From: Methanocella arvoryzae MRE50
Lineage (GTDB): Archaea; Halobacteriota; Methanocellia; Methanocellales; Methanocellaceae
DNA length: 64,000 nucleotides
Direction: 5' to 3'
Assembly: GCF_000063445.1 (NCBI RefSeq)
Contig: NC_009464.1
Coordinates: 310,001-374,000, forward strand
Part shown: positions 27,207 through 36,035 of the stretch, in pieces
How positions within the stretch are numbered: the stretch's first letter is position 1
Layout of the letters: each line of letters starts with the position of its first letter
Notes under the pieces: model-generated
Database searches by the model: none
The model's input: only the letters and a program-made list of their open reading frames with translations
What the model was told of the DNA's origin: nothing
Position numbers and translations under genes: made by a program

Positions 27207-28020
27207 AGACCTGATGATCAGGATTGTGACGACGTCACCCCCTCAGACAGGTATCCCGTACCTCGGCCCCGTACTGTTCAAAGCAGCAGAGGATATGAAT
27301 CCCAGTAAAAGGGAAAAATACATGCACAAAGTTATCGAAGCCGTTATCGCCGAGATCAACATGCTCAGCCCAAACTACACGTACATCCACCTGATGCCCG
27401 GGCACAGAGACGTCAGGCCGTTTATGTGGCACGATTTTCTGGAGAGGTGCAACTACACATACTTAGTTGATCTTGATCCGCCGCTAGAAGAGATTCTGGC
27501 CGGCTTTGACAAGGATGCCAGACGCCTGATAAGGGAAACAGGCAAGAAAGGCCTTGAATTCAGGGAGAGCCCAGATGTCGACGCGTTTTACGAAATCATG
27601 CAAAAACGATATGCCGAACAAGGATTGGCCATACCAATCATAAGTCCCCAATATTTGAGTGATCTGCTCGAGGCATTCCCGGAGAACCTGAGGATGTACT
27701 CGCTACGGCACGGAGATGAGATTATTTCGATTGTCATAGTAGCGATATACCATGGCAAGATGATATACTGGATGGGCAACCCGAGAATAAGTAACGGAAT
27801 TTCGGGTAACGAGTACTTGATATGGGAATCAATCCTGAGGGCTAAAGCCAAAGGCTGCAAGGAATTTGAAATCAACGGAGCCGGAGAACGCCGTCTATAC
27901 CAGTTCAAATCGAAGTTCAATCCACGGCTAGAGGTCTGTTACGTGGTCTATAAGAAGGACAGACTGGGCTCAATGGCAGAGTGGGCGTATGCCAACTTTG
28001 TGAAAAAGATCAGGGCCTGA
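27207..28020 (+). pseudogene. FemAB/GNAT-like gene, 3' part
   Basis: The remaining ~271 residues of the split acyltransferase. The segment contains LDPPLEEILAGFDKDARRLIRE (about mid-protein), a typical FemAB/BioF2-like linker, and the C-terminal acetyl-CoA-type fold with GNEYLIWESILRAKAKGCKEFEINGAG and YQFKSKFNP. In the restored gene the product would attach an amino acid or acyl group to a cell-surface precursor; the true substrate is unknown. An internal ATG at 27214 could permit translation of the C-terminal piece, but activity is unlikely. Confidence 0.88.
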
Positions 28021-28174
28021 AGCCGATTTCGCATACACTCAATGCCTCCGGAATTCCGAGGTACTTTGCCAGGCCGCCGCAACCATAAACAGGCAGTAGT
28101 AAGGAGTTGGATTATCTGGCGATAAAGAATATATGCCCTGCCACGTATTCCTAATACGTAGTGAGTGATTTATT

Positions 28175-28735
28175 ATGATATCTAGAAAAGGCTGGATACC
28201 GGCAATTCTGCTGGTATTGTCGCTGGTTTTAATCGCCGGTTGTACCGGGCCGGCAGAAAAGACCGTGAAAGCGGGAGATAATGTCACCGTAGATTACATC
28301 GGCTGGTTCGACAATGGCACGATTTTCGACACATCCATTGCATCCGTAGCGCAGGATGCGGGCATCTACCACCCGTTGAAAGACTATACCCCCCTGTCGT
28401 TCATCGCAAGCTCAGGCAGCATGATCTCGGGCTTCGACAACGCGACGATGGGCATGAAGATCGGGGAATCGAAGAACGTCACCCTGTCCCCGGCTGAAGC
28501 GTACGGAGAGTACGACCCTGAGATGATCATACCGGTCAACATGACCGACCTGACTTCCCAGAATATTACGCCTTATGTAAATCAGACGTTATACGTAGGC
28601 TATACCGGCCAGCAGGTCAGAGTCCACAGTATACCGAACAATACGACAGTGCTCATCGACGTCAACCACCCTATGGCAGGTAAGACTCTGAACTTCCAGA
28701 TCACGGTAAGAGATATTCAGCCGGGTAACGTTTAA
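28175..28735 (+). CDS. FKBP-type peptidyl-prolyl isomerase lipoprotein
   Basis: A 186-residue secreted foldase. The signal peptide ends in lipobox LIAGC (Cys about 23). The FKBP/SlyD-like domain follows: VTVDYIGWFDNGTIFDTS (about residues 38-55), SGSMISGFDNATMGMKIGESKNVTL (about 84-108), an insert-in-flap segment, and a final NHPMAGKTLNFQITVRDI, the SlyD-like closing motif. It probably assists folding of exported proteins outside the membrane, such as the subtilase encoded next. Terminator downstream. Confidence 0.93.
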   Translation: MISRKGWIPAILLVLSLVLIAGCTGPAEKTVKAGDNVTVDYIGWFDNGTIFDTSIASVAQDAGIYHPLKDYTPLSFIASSGSMISGFDNATMGMKIGESKNVTLSPAEAYGEYDPEMIIPVNMTDLTSQNITPYVNQTLYVGYTGQQVRVHSIPNNTTVLIDVNHPMAGKTLNFQITVRDIQPGNV

Positions 28736-28748
28736 GCTCAGACTAAAT

Positions 28749-28778
28749 CCTTCCCGTACGGGAAGGTGTATTTTTTTT
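28749..28778 (+). terminator. Strong hairpin terminator after FKBP gene
   Basis: An 18-base perfect palindrome, CCTTCCCGTACGGGAAGG (28749-28766), followed by TGTA and eight T residues (28771-28778). Confidence 0.8.
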
Positions 28779-29013
28779 AAGGTTACAGCAGCCGGATTTT
28801 ATTAAAATGTCGCAAGTGCCGTCACCTTAAATCAATTGGTAGTAAATAGCCTGGTTTACAGGCCTTTCGGCACCATTTGCAGGCAATTATTGCTGTTTAT
28901 CTAAAATTAAAGCAAAATTTAGCCCATTATTAGTAAATAACTGTAATTACAACGTTATTGGTTAATTCAGAAAGTATTTATCCTATTCCTCAATGTGTCC
29001 TATTAGAACATCT

Positions 29014-29029
29014 GGAGGGATAAGCCATT
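29014..29029 (+). promoter_or_regulatory. Shine-Dalgarno plus AUU start codon of subtilase
   Basis: GGAGGG at 29014-29019 lies 7 bases before ATT at 29027-29029. An in-frame TAA stands at 29021-29023, and no ATG, GTG or TTG occurs in frame between that stop and the ATG at 29102. Starting at ATT gives a complete signal peptide; starting at 29102 would remove it. The site therefore decides the start. Confidence 0.75.
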
Positions 29030-30565
29030 AAAAAACGTATACTTGTAATTGCAGTCATATGTCTGGCAATTCTGGCGAGTTCTATTCTCGCGAGCGCCAG
29101 CATGACGATGCAAGGCACTCCGAAGGAGAACTGTGTCGATGACAACACCTACATCGTAGTCTTCGACGACAGCCAGGATCTGGCCAGCATTATGGAGGAC
29201 CAGATTACTGCCTTCGCTGCTGAAAATAATGCTACTATCACCCACACATACGATACCATCAATGGTATTGCCATTAAAGTTCCCGGCGAGCAGGCTGCTG
29301 AGAAGCTCAACTCGCTAAAGAACGTAAAATACGTGGAGAAGAACATTGTCTTTCATGTCACGCTGAAGGAAGCATCACCCATAGTCGGCGCCCCTCAGGT
29401 CTGGGATCTGGGATATACAGGCAAAGGCGTTAAAGTGGCCGTAGTTGACACGGGCATCGACGGCTCCCACCCAGACTTCAAGGGCAGGATCACCGAGTTC
29501 AAGGACTTCGTAGGCAGCAAGACTGAAGCGTATGACGACTTCGGCCACGGCACCCACTGCGCCGGCATCATTGGCGGCAGCGGCGCTGCATCCGGCGGCA
29601 AATACAAGGGCGTCGCCCCCGAAGTAACGTTCACAGGCATCAAGGTTCTCGGCAAGGACGGCTCTGGCAGCCTTGACACCATTCTCGCAGGCATCAACTA
29701 TGCAGCCAAGAGCGACGCCCAGATCATCTCCATGTCGCTGGGCTCTGACGACCACGCCCAGTCTATAGACGATGCGGTCACCAGAGCTGTGCAGAACGGC
29801 AAGGTTGTCGTTTGTGCAGCAGGCAACAGCGGCCCCAGTGCAAAGACCGTCGGCTGCCCTGCAGACACTCCAGCAGCCCTGACCGTCGGCGCCACTGACA
29901 AGAGCGACAACATCGCGTCGTTCAGCTCCAGAGGCCCGACCAAAGACGGCAGAGTCAAGCCTGACGTCACTGCACCGGGCAAGGACATCGTATCCACCCG
30001 GGCAGCCGGCACCAACAACCAGAAGGCGATCGATAACTACTACCTGTCCATGAGCGGCACCTCGATGGCATGCCCCATGGTATCCGGCGCAGTCGCCCTG
30101 CTCCTCGAGAAGAAGGCGGACCTTACGCCGGCCGAGGTAAAGGAAATCATGGAGAAGACGGCTAAGCCCCTCGGCTCCGGCGTACCTAACAACAACTATG
30201 GCTACGGCAGGATCAGCATAATCAACGCTATCGACTACCTCGATGGCAAGTACACTCCGGCACCCTCGCCGACGCCGACTCCCGCGCCGACTTCGACTCC
30301 CAGGCCCACGCCTGCTCCGACCTCGACGCCCAAGCCGAGCCCTAAGCCGACCGCGACTCCGCAGCCGACCCCGGGCGACCCCGGCCACAAATATCCAGGC
30401 TACCCGTACCCCGGCTACCCATATCCGGGCTACCCGTACCCGATAAACCCGAACCCGGGCTATCCTGGCTACCCGTACCCTGGCTACAACCCGTACCCCG
30501 GCTACCCGTACCCGGGATACCCGAGCCCCGGCTACCCGGGATTCCCCTATGCTGAAGAGCAGTAA
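29027..30565 (+). CDS. Secreted subtilisin-like serine protease with Pro/Gly/Tyr tail
   Basis: About 512 residues from the AUU start. A Lys-Lys-Arg N-terminus and hydrophobic core with SILASAS form a signal peptide; the in-frame ATG at 29102 lies just past it. An I9-type propeptide follows ([17 protein letters not shown]...[25 protein letters not shown]). The S8 catalytic domain shows Asp in [15 protein letters not shown], His in [12 protein letters not shown], the oxyanion Asn in AAGNSGPS and Ser in [21 protein letters not shown]-rich linker precedes a tail of about ten PGYPYP-type repeats ending AEEQ, possibly a wall-binding or spacer segment. It probably degrades or matures surface proteins. 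Confidence 0.92.
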   Translation: MKKRILVIAVICLAILASSILASASMTMQGTPKENCVDDNTYIVVFDDSQDLASIMEDQITAFAAENNATITHTYDTINGIAIKVPGEQAAEKLNSLKNVKYVEKNIVFHVTLKEASPIVGAPQVWDLGYTGKGVKVAVVDTGIDGSHPDFKGRITEFKDFVGSKTEAYDDFGHGTHCAGIIGGSGAASGGKYKGVAPEVTFTGIKVLGKDGSGSLDTILAGINYAAKSDAQIISMSLGSDDHAQSIDDAVTRAVQNGKVVVCAAGNSGPSAKTVGCPADTPAALTVGATDKSDNIASFSSRGPTKDGRVKPDVTAPGKDIVSTRAAGTNNQKAIDNYYLSMSGTSMACPMVSGAVALLLEKKADLTPAEVKEIMEKTAKPLGSGVPNNNYGYGRISIINAIDYLDGKYTPAPSPTPTPAPTSTPRPTPAPTSTPKPSPKPTATPQPTPGDPGHKYPGYPYPGYPYPGYPYPINPNPGYPGYPYPGYNPYPGYPYPGYPSPGYPGFPYAEEQ

Positions 30566-30583
30566 AACAGATTGAAAAATTGA

Positions 30584-30615
30584 GCCGGGTAAATCTGCCC
30601 GGACCTTTTCATTTT
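30584..30615 (+). terminator. Hairpin terminator after subtilase
   Basis: CCGGG (30585-30589) pairs with CCCGG (30598-30602), followed by ACCTTTTCATTTTTG. Confidence 0.5.
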
Positions 30616-30770
30616 TGATTTCATCCTTTTCACAGTAGTAGCTGTTACTGTCACCGGGCGTGCAGACATGATCTTCAAAGTAGATGCGATCATGCCCCGG
30701 GCCGGTTGAAAATTATTCTTGATTCGGCTGACGGATGTAAATTCCGGGTTTTTAGCCTGTCAGATAGATC

Positions 30771-31310
30771 ATGATGCGAGAAGAACAGTTGTACAGTATT
30801 AGCATCATGTCGGAGGGTCCTCATACGGCTACGGAAGATAACAAGGCACTGGTACGCAGGTACTACGAAGAGTTTTACGATCGCAGGAACCTTGCAGTCA
30901 TCGACGAGCTGGTTTCCGAAAAATATGTCCACCACATACCGGACGTGCTCAACCAGGTGATGGACTACCAGGACTTCCGGAAGAGAGAGCTTCAGATGTC
31001 AGGCGCTTTCCCGGACCTCAGCCGGTCGATCGAGGACATGATCGCTGAAGGAGATAAGGTAGTCACCCGCTCGATCATGAAGGGTACCCACACGGGCAAC
31101 CTCCCCAACATCCCCGCCACAGACCGGAAGATCGATGTAGACTGTATTGTGATTAACAGAATAAATGATGGCAAAATCGTAGAAGGCTGGGAATCCTACG
31201 ACTCGCTGGGCATGTACCTGCAGCTGGAAGTAATCCACATGGTCAGCACCCTGAGCAAAGCACGGCATGAGAGAGGAGCCTTCCCGCCGCTGAGAACATG
31301 GCCAGAGTGA
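30771..31310 (+). CDS. SnoaL-like (NTF2-fold) polyketide-cyclase-family protein
   Basis: A 179-residue protein, or 167 if the ATG at 30807 is used. The SnoaL-like pattern is clear: NKALVRRYYEEFYDRRNLAVIDELVSEKYVHH at the N-terminus, then FPDLSRSIEDMIAEGDKVVTRS, GTHTGNLPNIPATDRKIDVD and RINDGKIVEGWESYDSLGMYLQLEVI. This NTF2-like fold binds small organic ligands, but the role in archaea is unknown. Neither possible start has a clear ribosome binding site. Confidence 0.85.
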   Translation: MMREEQLYSISIMSEGPHTATEDNKALVRRYYEEFYDRRNLAVIDELVSEKYVHHIPDVLNQVMDYQDFRKRELQMSGAFPDLSRSIEDMIAEGDKVVTRSIMKGTHTGNLPNIPATDRKIDVDCIVINRINDGKIVEGWESYDSLGMYLQLEVIHMVSTLSKARHERGAFPPLRTWPE

Positions 31311-31458
31311 ACTACAAAGTCACCATATAGTACTGATTAACCGGGGCGTCGGACGCCTTTATCGATGTGCCTGCGGGGGAGGCAGCCTGTGCCTCTGTGG
31401 TAAGCCCCGCCGCCGTCGGCACTTCTGTGATATGCGCCTTTTATAGTTCTCTGGCTGA

Positions 31459-32841
31459 CTAATCGTACGATGGTATCACGACCTCTACGTCGTTGCCTGA
31501 CCCTGATCCGCCCTGGCCGTAGCCGCTGGGGAACGGGTATTTAGCCCTTATGATGTTATCGTTGAAGACACTATCGATACAGGCCTGTGCCCAGATGCCG
31601 TCGGTGCCGCCTCGAATGTCGTTGCCGATCACCTGCATGCGCTCGCACCGGCCGAAGTTACCGTTGTCCTGGTCTTTGCCCAGCCGGATGTTGGAGCCGC
31701 TGTTGCGATAGACGTTGTCCCTGATGATGCAGTCTTTGCAGGAGTACCATCTTGTGCCATAGTAGTGCTCGCCTATGTAGTTCTTCTCGAAGACACAGTT
31801 GTTAAGGTACCTCAAAGCGGCGCCGTCCACGTCGACCTTACCTTCGCCAGGATGGTACATCGCCTCGCCGAGGTCGTTCCCGGTAAAGGTGCAGTTGTTC
31901 AGGTGCTCCACGTGCAGCTCTACTTCGCTGTTGCTCTCGAAATAATTGTTTTTAATGAGCGCGTTATCGCAGTAGTAGAGCCTCAGGCCATAACCGTTCC
32001 TGTAGCAGTGGTTGCCCTCGATGATGAAGGGGAATTCTGGCGTGCCAGATATGCCCTGCGCGAAGATCCCGCATTCTCTGCCGGTGACGCTGAAACCGGT
32101 CACGATGCACGGGGCTTCGATATCGATGCCCCTGACCAGCGCGCAGTCTTCACCTTTAAGGATCATCGGCTTCCTGATGGTGAGAGTTTCTGAAGAATGG
32201 TCTCCCCGGACAATGACCAGATCACCGATAGCCACGTCGTTGATCAAAGACAGGCTCTGGCCTGGCTCTATGATCAGTGCAGGAGCCGGCAATGCAGTCG
32301 AAGTATACTCAGGAGGTACCCAGTCGAGGTTGGGCGGGCGCATTTTGGCCAGAATAGCTGCCGGTATGTCGGCGCTCGCTCGCGGCTCGACGGTTTCATA
32401 GTTGCTGACCGGCATGTTGACCCAGCTGCCGGATGCGGGGACTGTGATCACAGGTCCTGGCGTAGGTGTAGGCGTAGGCGTAGGCGTCGCAGTGCTGCCG
32501 GGCGGATGGTCGCCCAGCCACTGGTACCGGTTGGCAGACCTGACAGGTGTTTCACCGGGCAGCGCCAGATCATAGATGTAGCCGTCAGGGCCTTTACAAT
32601 GAATGGTGCCATCGATGCTTGTCACTTCAGTGTATCCCGGAGGGCATACAGGGGTATCAGGATCAAAGGAGGTATTCACAGAAGTCTTGATTGTAGGTGT
32701 TACACTTGGAGAGGCGGTCGCGTTTGCTCCGGGAGCGCCTGAAAGAATGCCTCCCAGGCAGCCGGAAAGGCCGACGCCCGACAGTACGATACAAGCAATG
32801 AGGAGTGCGGATAACCAGTATACTTTTTTCACTTCACGCAA
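31459..32841 (-). CDS. Right-handed parallel beta-helix lipoprotein
   Basis: A 460-residue surface lipoprotein. The signal peptide ends in lipobox VGLSGC (Cys about 28). A Thr-Pro linker (about 115-127) and a NosD/pectate-lyase-like beta-helix follow (about residues 185-440), marked by successive rungs with Asn ladders such as IEGNHCYRNGYGLRLYYCDN, ALIKNNYFESNSEVELHVEH, CTFTGNDL, CVFEKNYIG and CIIRDNVYRNSG. It is probably a carbohydrate-binding or carbohydrate-modifying surface protein; no lyase residues can be assigned. Isolated gene. Confidence 0.88.
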   Translation of the reverse strand: MREVKKVYWLSALLIACIVLSGVGLSGCLGGILSGAPGANATASPSVTPTIKTSVNTSFDPDTPVCPPGYTEVTSIDGTIHCKGPDGYIYDLALPGETPVRSANRYQWLGDHPPGSTATPTPTPTPTPGPVITVPASGSWVNMPVSNYETVEPRASADIPAAILAKMRPPNLDWVPPEYTSTALPAPALIIEPGQSLSLINDVAIGDLVIVRGDHSSETLTIRKPMILKGEDCALVRGIDIEAPCIVTGFSVTGRECGIFAQGISGTPEFPFIIEGNHCYRNGYGLRLYYCDNALIKNNYFESNSEVELHVEHLNNCTFTGNDLGEAMYHPGEGKVDVDGAALRYLNNCVFEKNYIGEHYYGTRWYSCKDCIIRDNVYRNSGSNIRLGKDQDNGNFGRCERMQVIGNDIRGGTDGIWAQACIDSVFNDNIIRAKYPFPSGYGQGGSGSGNDVEVVIPSYD

Positions 32842-33066
32842 GGAAATGCCTCGTTAAATATAATTACCTACATATAATACTTGTTGGATATATAAGGCTT
32901 ACCGTAGTTTTGCTCCCCAGAGTAAGGTGTAAAATTGCACAGGCCACCTTGACATGCAAAGAATGCATAACAATTATCGCAAAAATACAATAGTATAAGG
33001 TACTATAGCATAATTATATATTACATAATAATTAATAATATAGTAATTAATCTCTTTGGGGGTAGT

Positions 33067-33855
33067 ATGAAACGAGAAGTTGACGGCCGGATCAAACTGG
33101 AAGAAGACGAAGAAGCGATATTAGCGCTATTGCACAGGGCAAACAGCCACGCCTTGAGAGGAGGGGTGAGCTATAGCGCAATCGAAAAGGCGTCAGGCCT
33201 CGATACTGCCAGGATAGACTATGCCGTCAGTGAACTAATAAAAAACAACGTGATCACGAGCAACGGGAAAGCCGGAACTGTTCAGCTGACGCCATACGGG
33301 AGAATTTGCGCTGTTTATGTAGTCGAAAAGCCAAAACAGGCAGAAAAACAGGCCCGGTTTCTGAGCGAACTGTATGCCCGTTCACATAAAGAGAACAGGC
33401 TTGCGCCCGGCTCCGCCGTAGACAGGTACATCATTGGCAGATCTGTCGGCTGCAACGTTATAGAGGTCGATGAGATTTGCGCTGAGTTGAGAGATCAGAA
33501 CCTGATCGAAGACGAGTTGAAAGAGGTAAAGATATTCCCTGGTACGGACCTGGAAAGAGTAAGAGAGGTGCCAACTAAGAAGATCCGGATTACACCTGCA
33601 GGCATTGTTTTGATACTCAAGCGTACCCAGAAGACCCCTGACTCTACGCTGGACCTATTAAAAGCTCCGCAACCAGAGGAACCTCAAAAACCCCCGGTCG
33701 AGACCCTTGTCGACTCCTCGCCAGCGGAAGAAACAACCGCCACTCCAAAGACTAAGACAAAAAGCGTAGAAGACGAAATCAGTAATATTATCCAGTCAAT
33801 CGTGCTGGGCGCACTCGCGATCGGCCTGACAATCCTGATCGTCTTTTACAAATGA
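33067..33855 (+). CDS. Membrane-tethered winged-helix protein
   Basis: A 262-residue protein of no named family. Two winged-helix-like segments are visible: residues about 15-85 (EAILALLHRANSHALRGGVSYSAIEK, AVSELIKNNVITSNG, VQLTPYGRICAVYV) and about 95-180 (SAVDRYIIGRSVG, VDEICAELRDQNLIED, IRITPAGIVLIL). A Pro/Thr-rich linker leads to a C-terminal transmembrane helix (about 237-260). It could be a membrane-bound transcription regulator. GGGGGT precedes the start within strongly AT-rich promoter sequence. The gene ends 20 bp from the convergent kinase gene. Confidence 0.75.
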   Translation: MKREVDGRIKLEEDEEAILALLHRANSHALRGGVSYSAIEKASGLDTARIDYAVSELIKNNVITSNGKAGTVQLTPYGRICAVYVVEKPKQAEKQARFLSELYARSHKENRLAPGSAVDRYIIGRSVGCNVIEVDEICAELRDQNLIEDELKEVKIFPGTDLERVREVPTKKIRITPAGIVLILKRTQKTPDSTLDLLKAPQPEEPQKPPVETLVDSSPAEETTATPKTKTKSVEDEISNIIQSIVLGALAIGLTILIVFYK

Positions 33856-33875
33856 ACGGGCTGAAGGTATATGAT

Positions 33876-35783
33876 TCAGGCCCTCGTCGGCAGCAGGATC
33901 ACAAACTTAGCCCCCTGAGTATAATCGCCCGGCACCCGGTCTTCAACCCACACCTCCCCATTATAGAGCTCGACGAGGGAATTTACCAGGTACAGGCCTA
34001 TGCCTCGGCCGCTGGCTTTCTTAGCGCCTTTACCGAACCGCTCGAAGATGCTTTTTTTCAGCTTATCCGGTATGCCAGGGCCATTGTCCTCGACTGAAAT
34101 CCGGCAGTAGGTAACATGGTCCAACTTGACCTGCTCTGCCCGGACATTTATGGTCACCGGGCCGACAGAATGCTTGATCGAATTGCCTATCAGGTTTTCG
34201 AAAACGTCGCGCAGCAGATCGTTAGCTGTAACCGTACAGTCGCAGCCGATATCGGTCAAAATCGTGACCTGCCTGCCGGGAATGTCGGAAAACAGCTGCA
34301 ACACATCTATAAGTGTCTTCTGGACATTCATCTCCCGCAGAGGCAGGCCTTCTTCCCGTGTCTGCTGCAGCTTTTTCACCCGCTGGATCAGGCGGGAGCT
34401 GTTTTTCAAAGACTCAAGGGGTTTCAGGATATACTCAGCAGCCGGGTGGTCCGATCCGATGACCTCGAGAGCGATCTCCAGAAAGCCCATGGCTACCTGG
34501 TTCATGTTGTTGATGTCATGGCCCATCAGATCGAGGTACATCTCTGCCTGGACTTTTGCGTCCTCCAGAGATATTTCGACCTGCTTCCGATCCGTAATAT
34601 CCTGAATAGTGCCAAAATTACCGATAGGACGCCCGCCCTCATCCAGTATTATCCTGACCGACTCGACATGCACGTACCGGAGAGTGCCATCGGGCCTGAT
34701 AATACGGTAGTCAAGGCTGCTGGGCCGGTTTTCTTCCAGCGCCCGCCACATGTCATCGTTCACCCTTTCCCTGTCGCCGGGATGTATCATGGACAAGTAC
34801 AAGTTATAGTTGGGCTTTACTATACCGGGCTCCATCCCCAGGATGCGGTAAAACTCATCCGACCACTCATGTTCGCCTGTAGCGCTATCCCATCGCCATG
34901 TCCCGATGTGGGCGATCTTCTGCGAAAAAAGCAGGTCCGCTTCTCGCTTTTTAAGGACAATTTCAACCTTTTTCCGATCGGTGATGTCCTGGTTAATGCC
35001 GAACAGTTTTACTGGCTTGCCGGCCTCATCGCAGACGATCTCACAGTGGCTACTAATATAGCGGACGGAGCCGTCAGGCCTGACAATCATGAAGTCGATG
35101 CTGGAAGGCTTATGTTCAACCATCATCGAATTGATAAAACTGACTACCCGCTCCCTGCTCTCGGGGTGCACTGCGCTTATAAAAAGATCATAGTCCGGCT
35201 TAGCTGTCTCAGGATCAAAGCCGAAGATCCTGAAGGTCTCGTCCGACCAGTACATCTCTTCGGTGACAAGATCTACTTCCCAGTTCCCGACATGAGCGAC
35301 CTGCTGGGCTTTTTCCAGCCGCTCCCGGATCAGCCGGAGCTTTTCCTCGAGATTCAGGCGATCGGTGATATCCTCATAGGTGCCCAGAATACCGATCACA
35401 TTGCCCTGCCGATCGTGCAGGGGAATCTTATTAGTGTCAAGCCAGGACCGGGTGCCATCCGCCTGTAGCTGAGGCTCGATAATATGGTACTTAGGCTGAT
35501 TGTTATCCATCACTTCCCGATCGTCTCTGCGGAACGCATCCGCTTCCTCCCGGGTCCATGCCAGATCATAATCAGTTTTGCCCACGATCTGGTCAGGAGT
35601 CCCTACTCCCGCGGCTATCGCAAAATGTTTATTACACCCCAGGTAAACCGAGTTACGGTCCTTCCAGAAAATCCGCTGGGGAATGTTATCCATTACCATC
35701 TGTAACAGTTCCCTGGAAAACGGGCGAGAGTTCTGCCCAAAGTCATCCTCCGTAAGGTTGCCCGGATCCCTTAGCCCATTCAT
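33876..35783 (-). CDS. Soluble sensor histidine kinase with three PAS domains
   Basis: A 635-residue kinase with no membrane segment. PAS domains occupy about residues 25-145 ([20 protein letters not shown]), 155-275 ([19 protein letters not shown]) and 285-405 ([19 protein letters not shown]), each ending in the DITDRK-type PAC motif. The phospho-acceptor box is [12 protein letters not shown], followed by the ATPase domain with N-box [15 protein letters not shown]1 EDNGPGIPD and G2 [14 protein letters not shown]. The core is nearly the same as in the three kinases at 36.0, 38.1 and 41.8 kb. No response regulator adjoins. It is divergent from the kinase at 36036. Confidence 0.93.
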   Translation of the reverse strand: MNGLRDPGNLTEDDFGQNSRPFSRELLQMVMDNIPQRIFWKDRNSVYLGCNKHFAIAAGVGTPDQIVGKTDYDLAWTREEADAFRRDDREVMDNNQPKYHIIEPQLQADGTRSWLDTNKIPLHDRQGNVIGILGTYEDITDRLNLEEKLRLIRERLEKAQQVAHVGNWEVDLVTEEMYWSDETFRIFGFDPETAKPDYDLFISAVHPESRERVVSFINSMMVEHKPSSIDFMIVRPDGSVRYISSHCEIVCDEAGKPVKLFGINQDITDRKKVEIVLKKREADLLFSQKIAHIGTWRWDSATGEHEWSDEFYRILGMEPGIVKPNYNLYLSMIHPGDRERVNDDMWRALEENRPSSLDYRIIRPDGTLRYVHVESVRIILDEGGRPIGNFGTIQDITDRKQVEISLEDAKVQAEMYLDLMGHDINNMNQVAMGFLEIALEVIGSDHPAAEYILKPLESLKNSSRLIQRVKKLQQTREEGLPLREMNVQKTLIDVLQLFSDIPGRQVTILTDIGCDCTVTANDLLRDVFENLIGNSIKHSVGPVTINVRAEQVKLDHVTYCRISVEDNGPGIPDKLKKSIFERFGKGAKKASGRGIGLYLVNSLVELYNGEVWVEDRVPGDYTQGAKFVILLPTRA

Positions 35784-36035
35784 ACGTAATCAAGTTTAAT
35801 ATATTCATTGATATAAATAAAGGCAGATGAAAATATCGGCCAGTTGATCTGAAAATAAATACATTTGCCGGCCCTCTCAGGATACCCCCGCATAGTGTAT
35901 CCATCACCAGAGCATTTCTGCCAGCCACTAAAAAATAGCTTATTTTCAATTCCTTCTAAACTGTACACAATACAGGCCTATACGGCTATGTATGCAATTA
36001 GCGCGGGTGATAAATAATAATTAGATATATAATGA

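Noticed and set aside
29375-30388. A 337-codon open frame antisense to the subtilase
   Set aside because: It lies wholly opposite a protease with complete catalytic motifs; its Arg/Gly/Val-rich product reflects GC-rich third positions of the real gene.
34116-35468. A 450-codon antisense frame through the three-PAS kinase
   Set aside because: The kinase motifs are complete on the minus strand; the plus-strand frame is long only because of codon bias.
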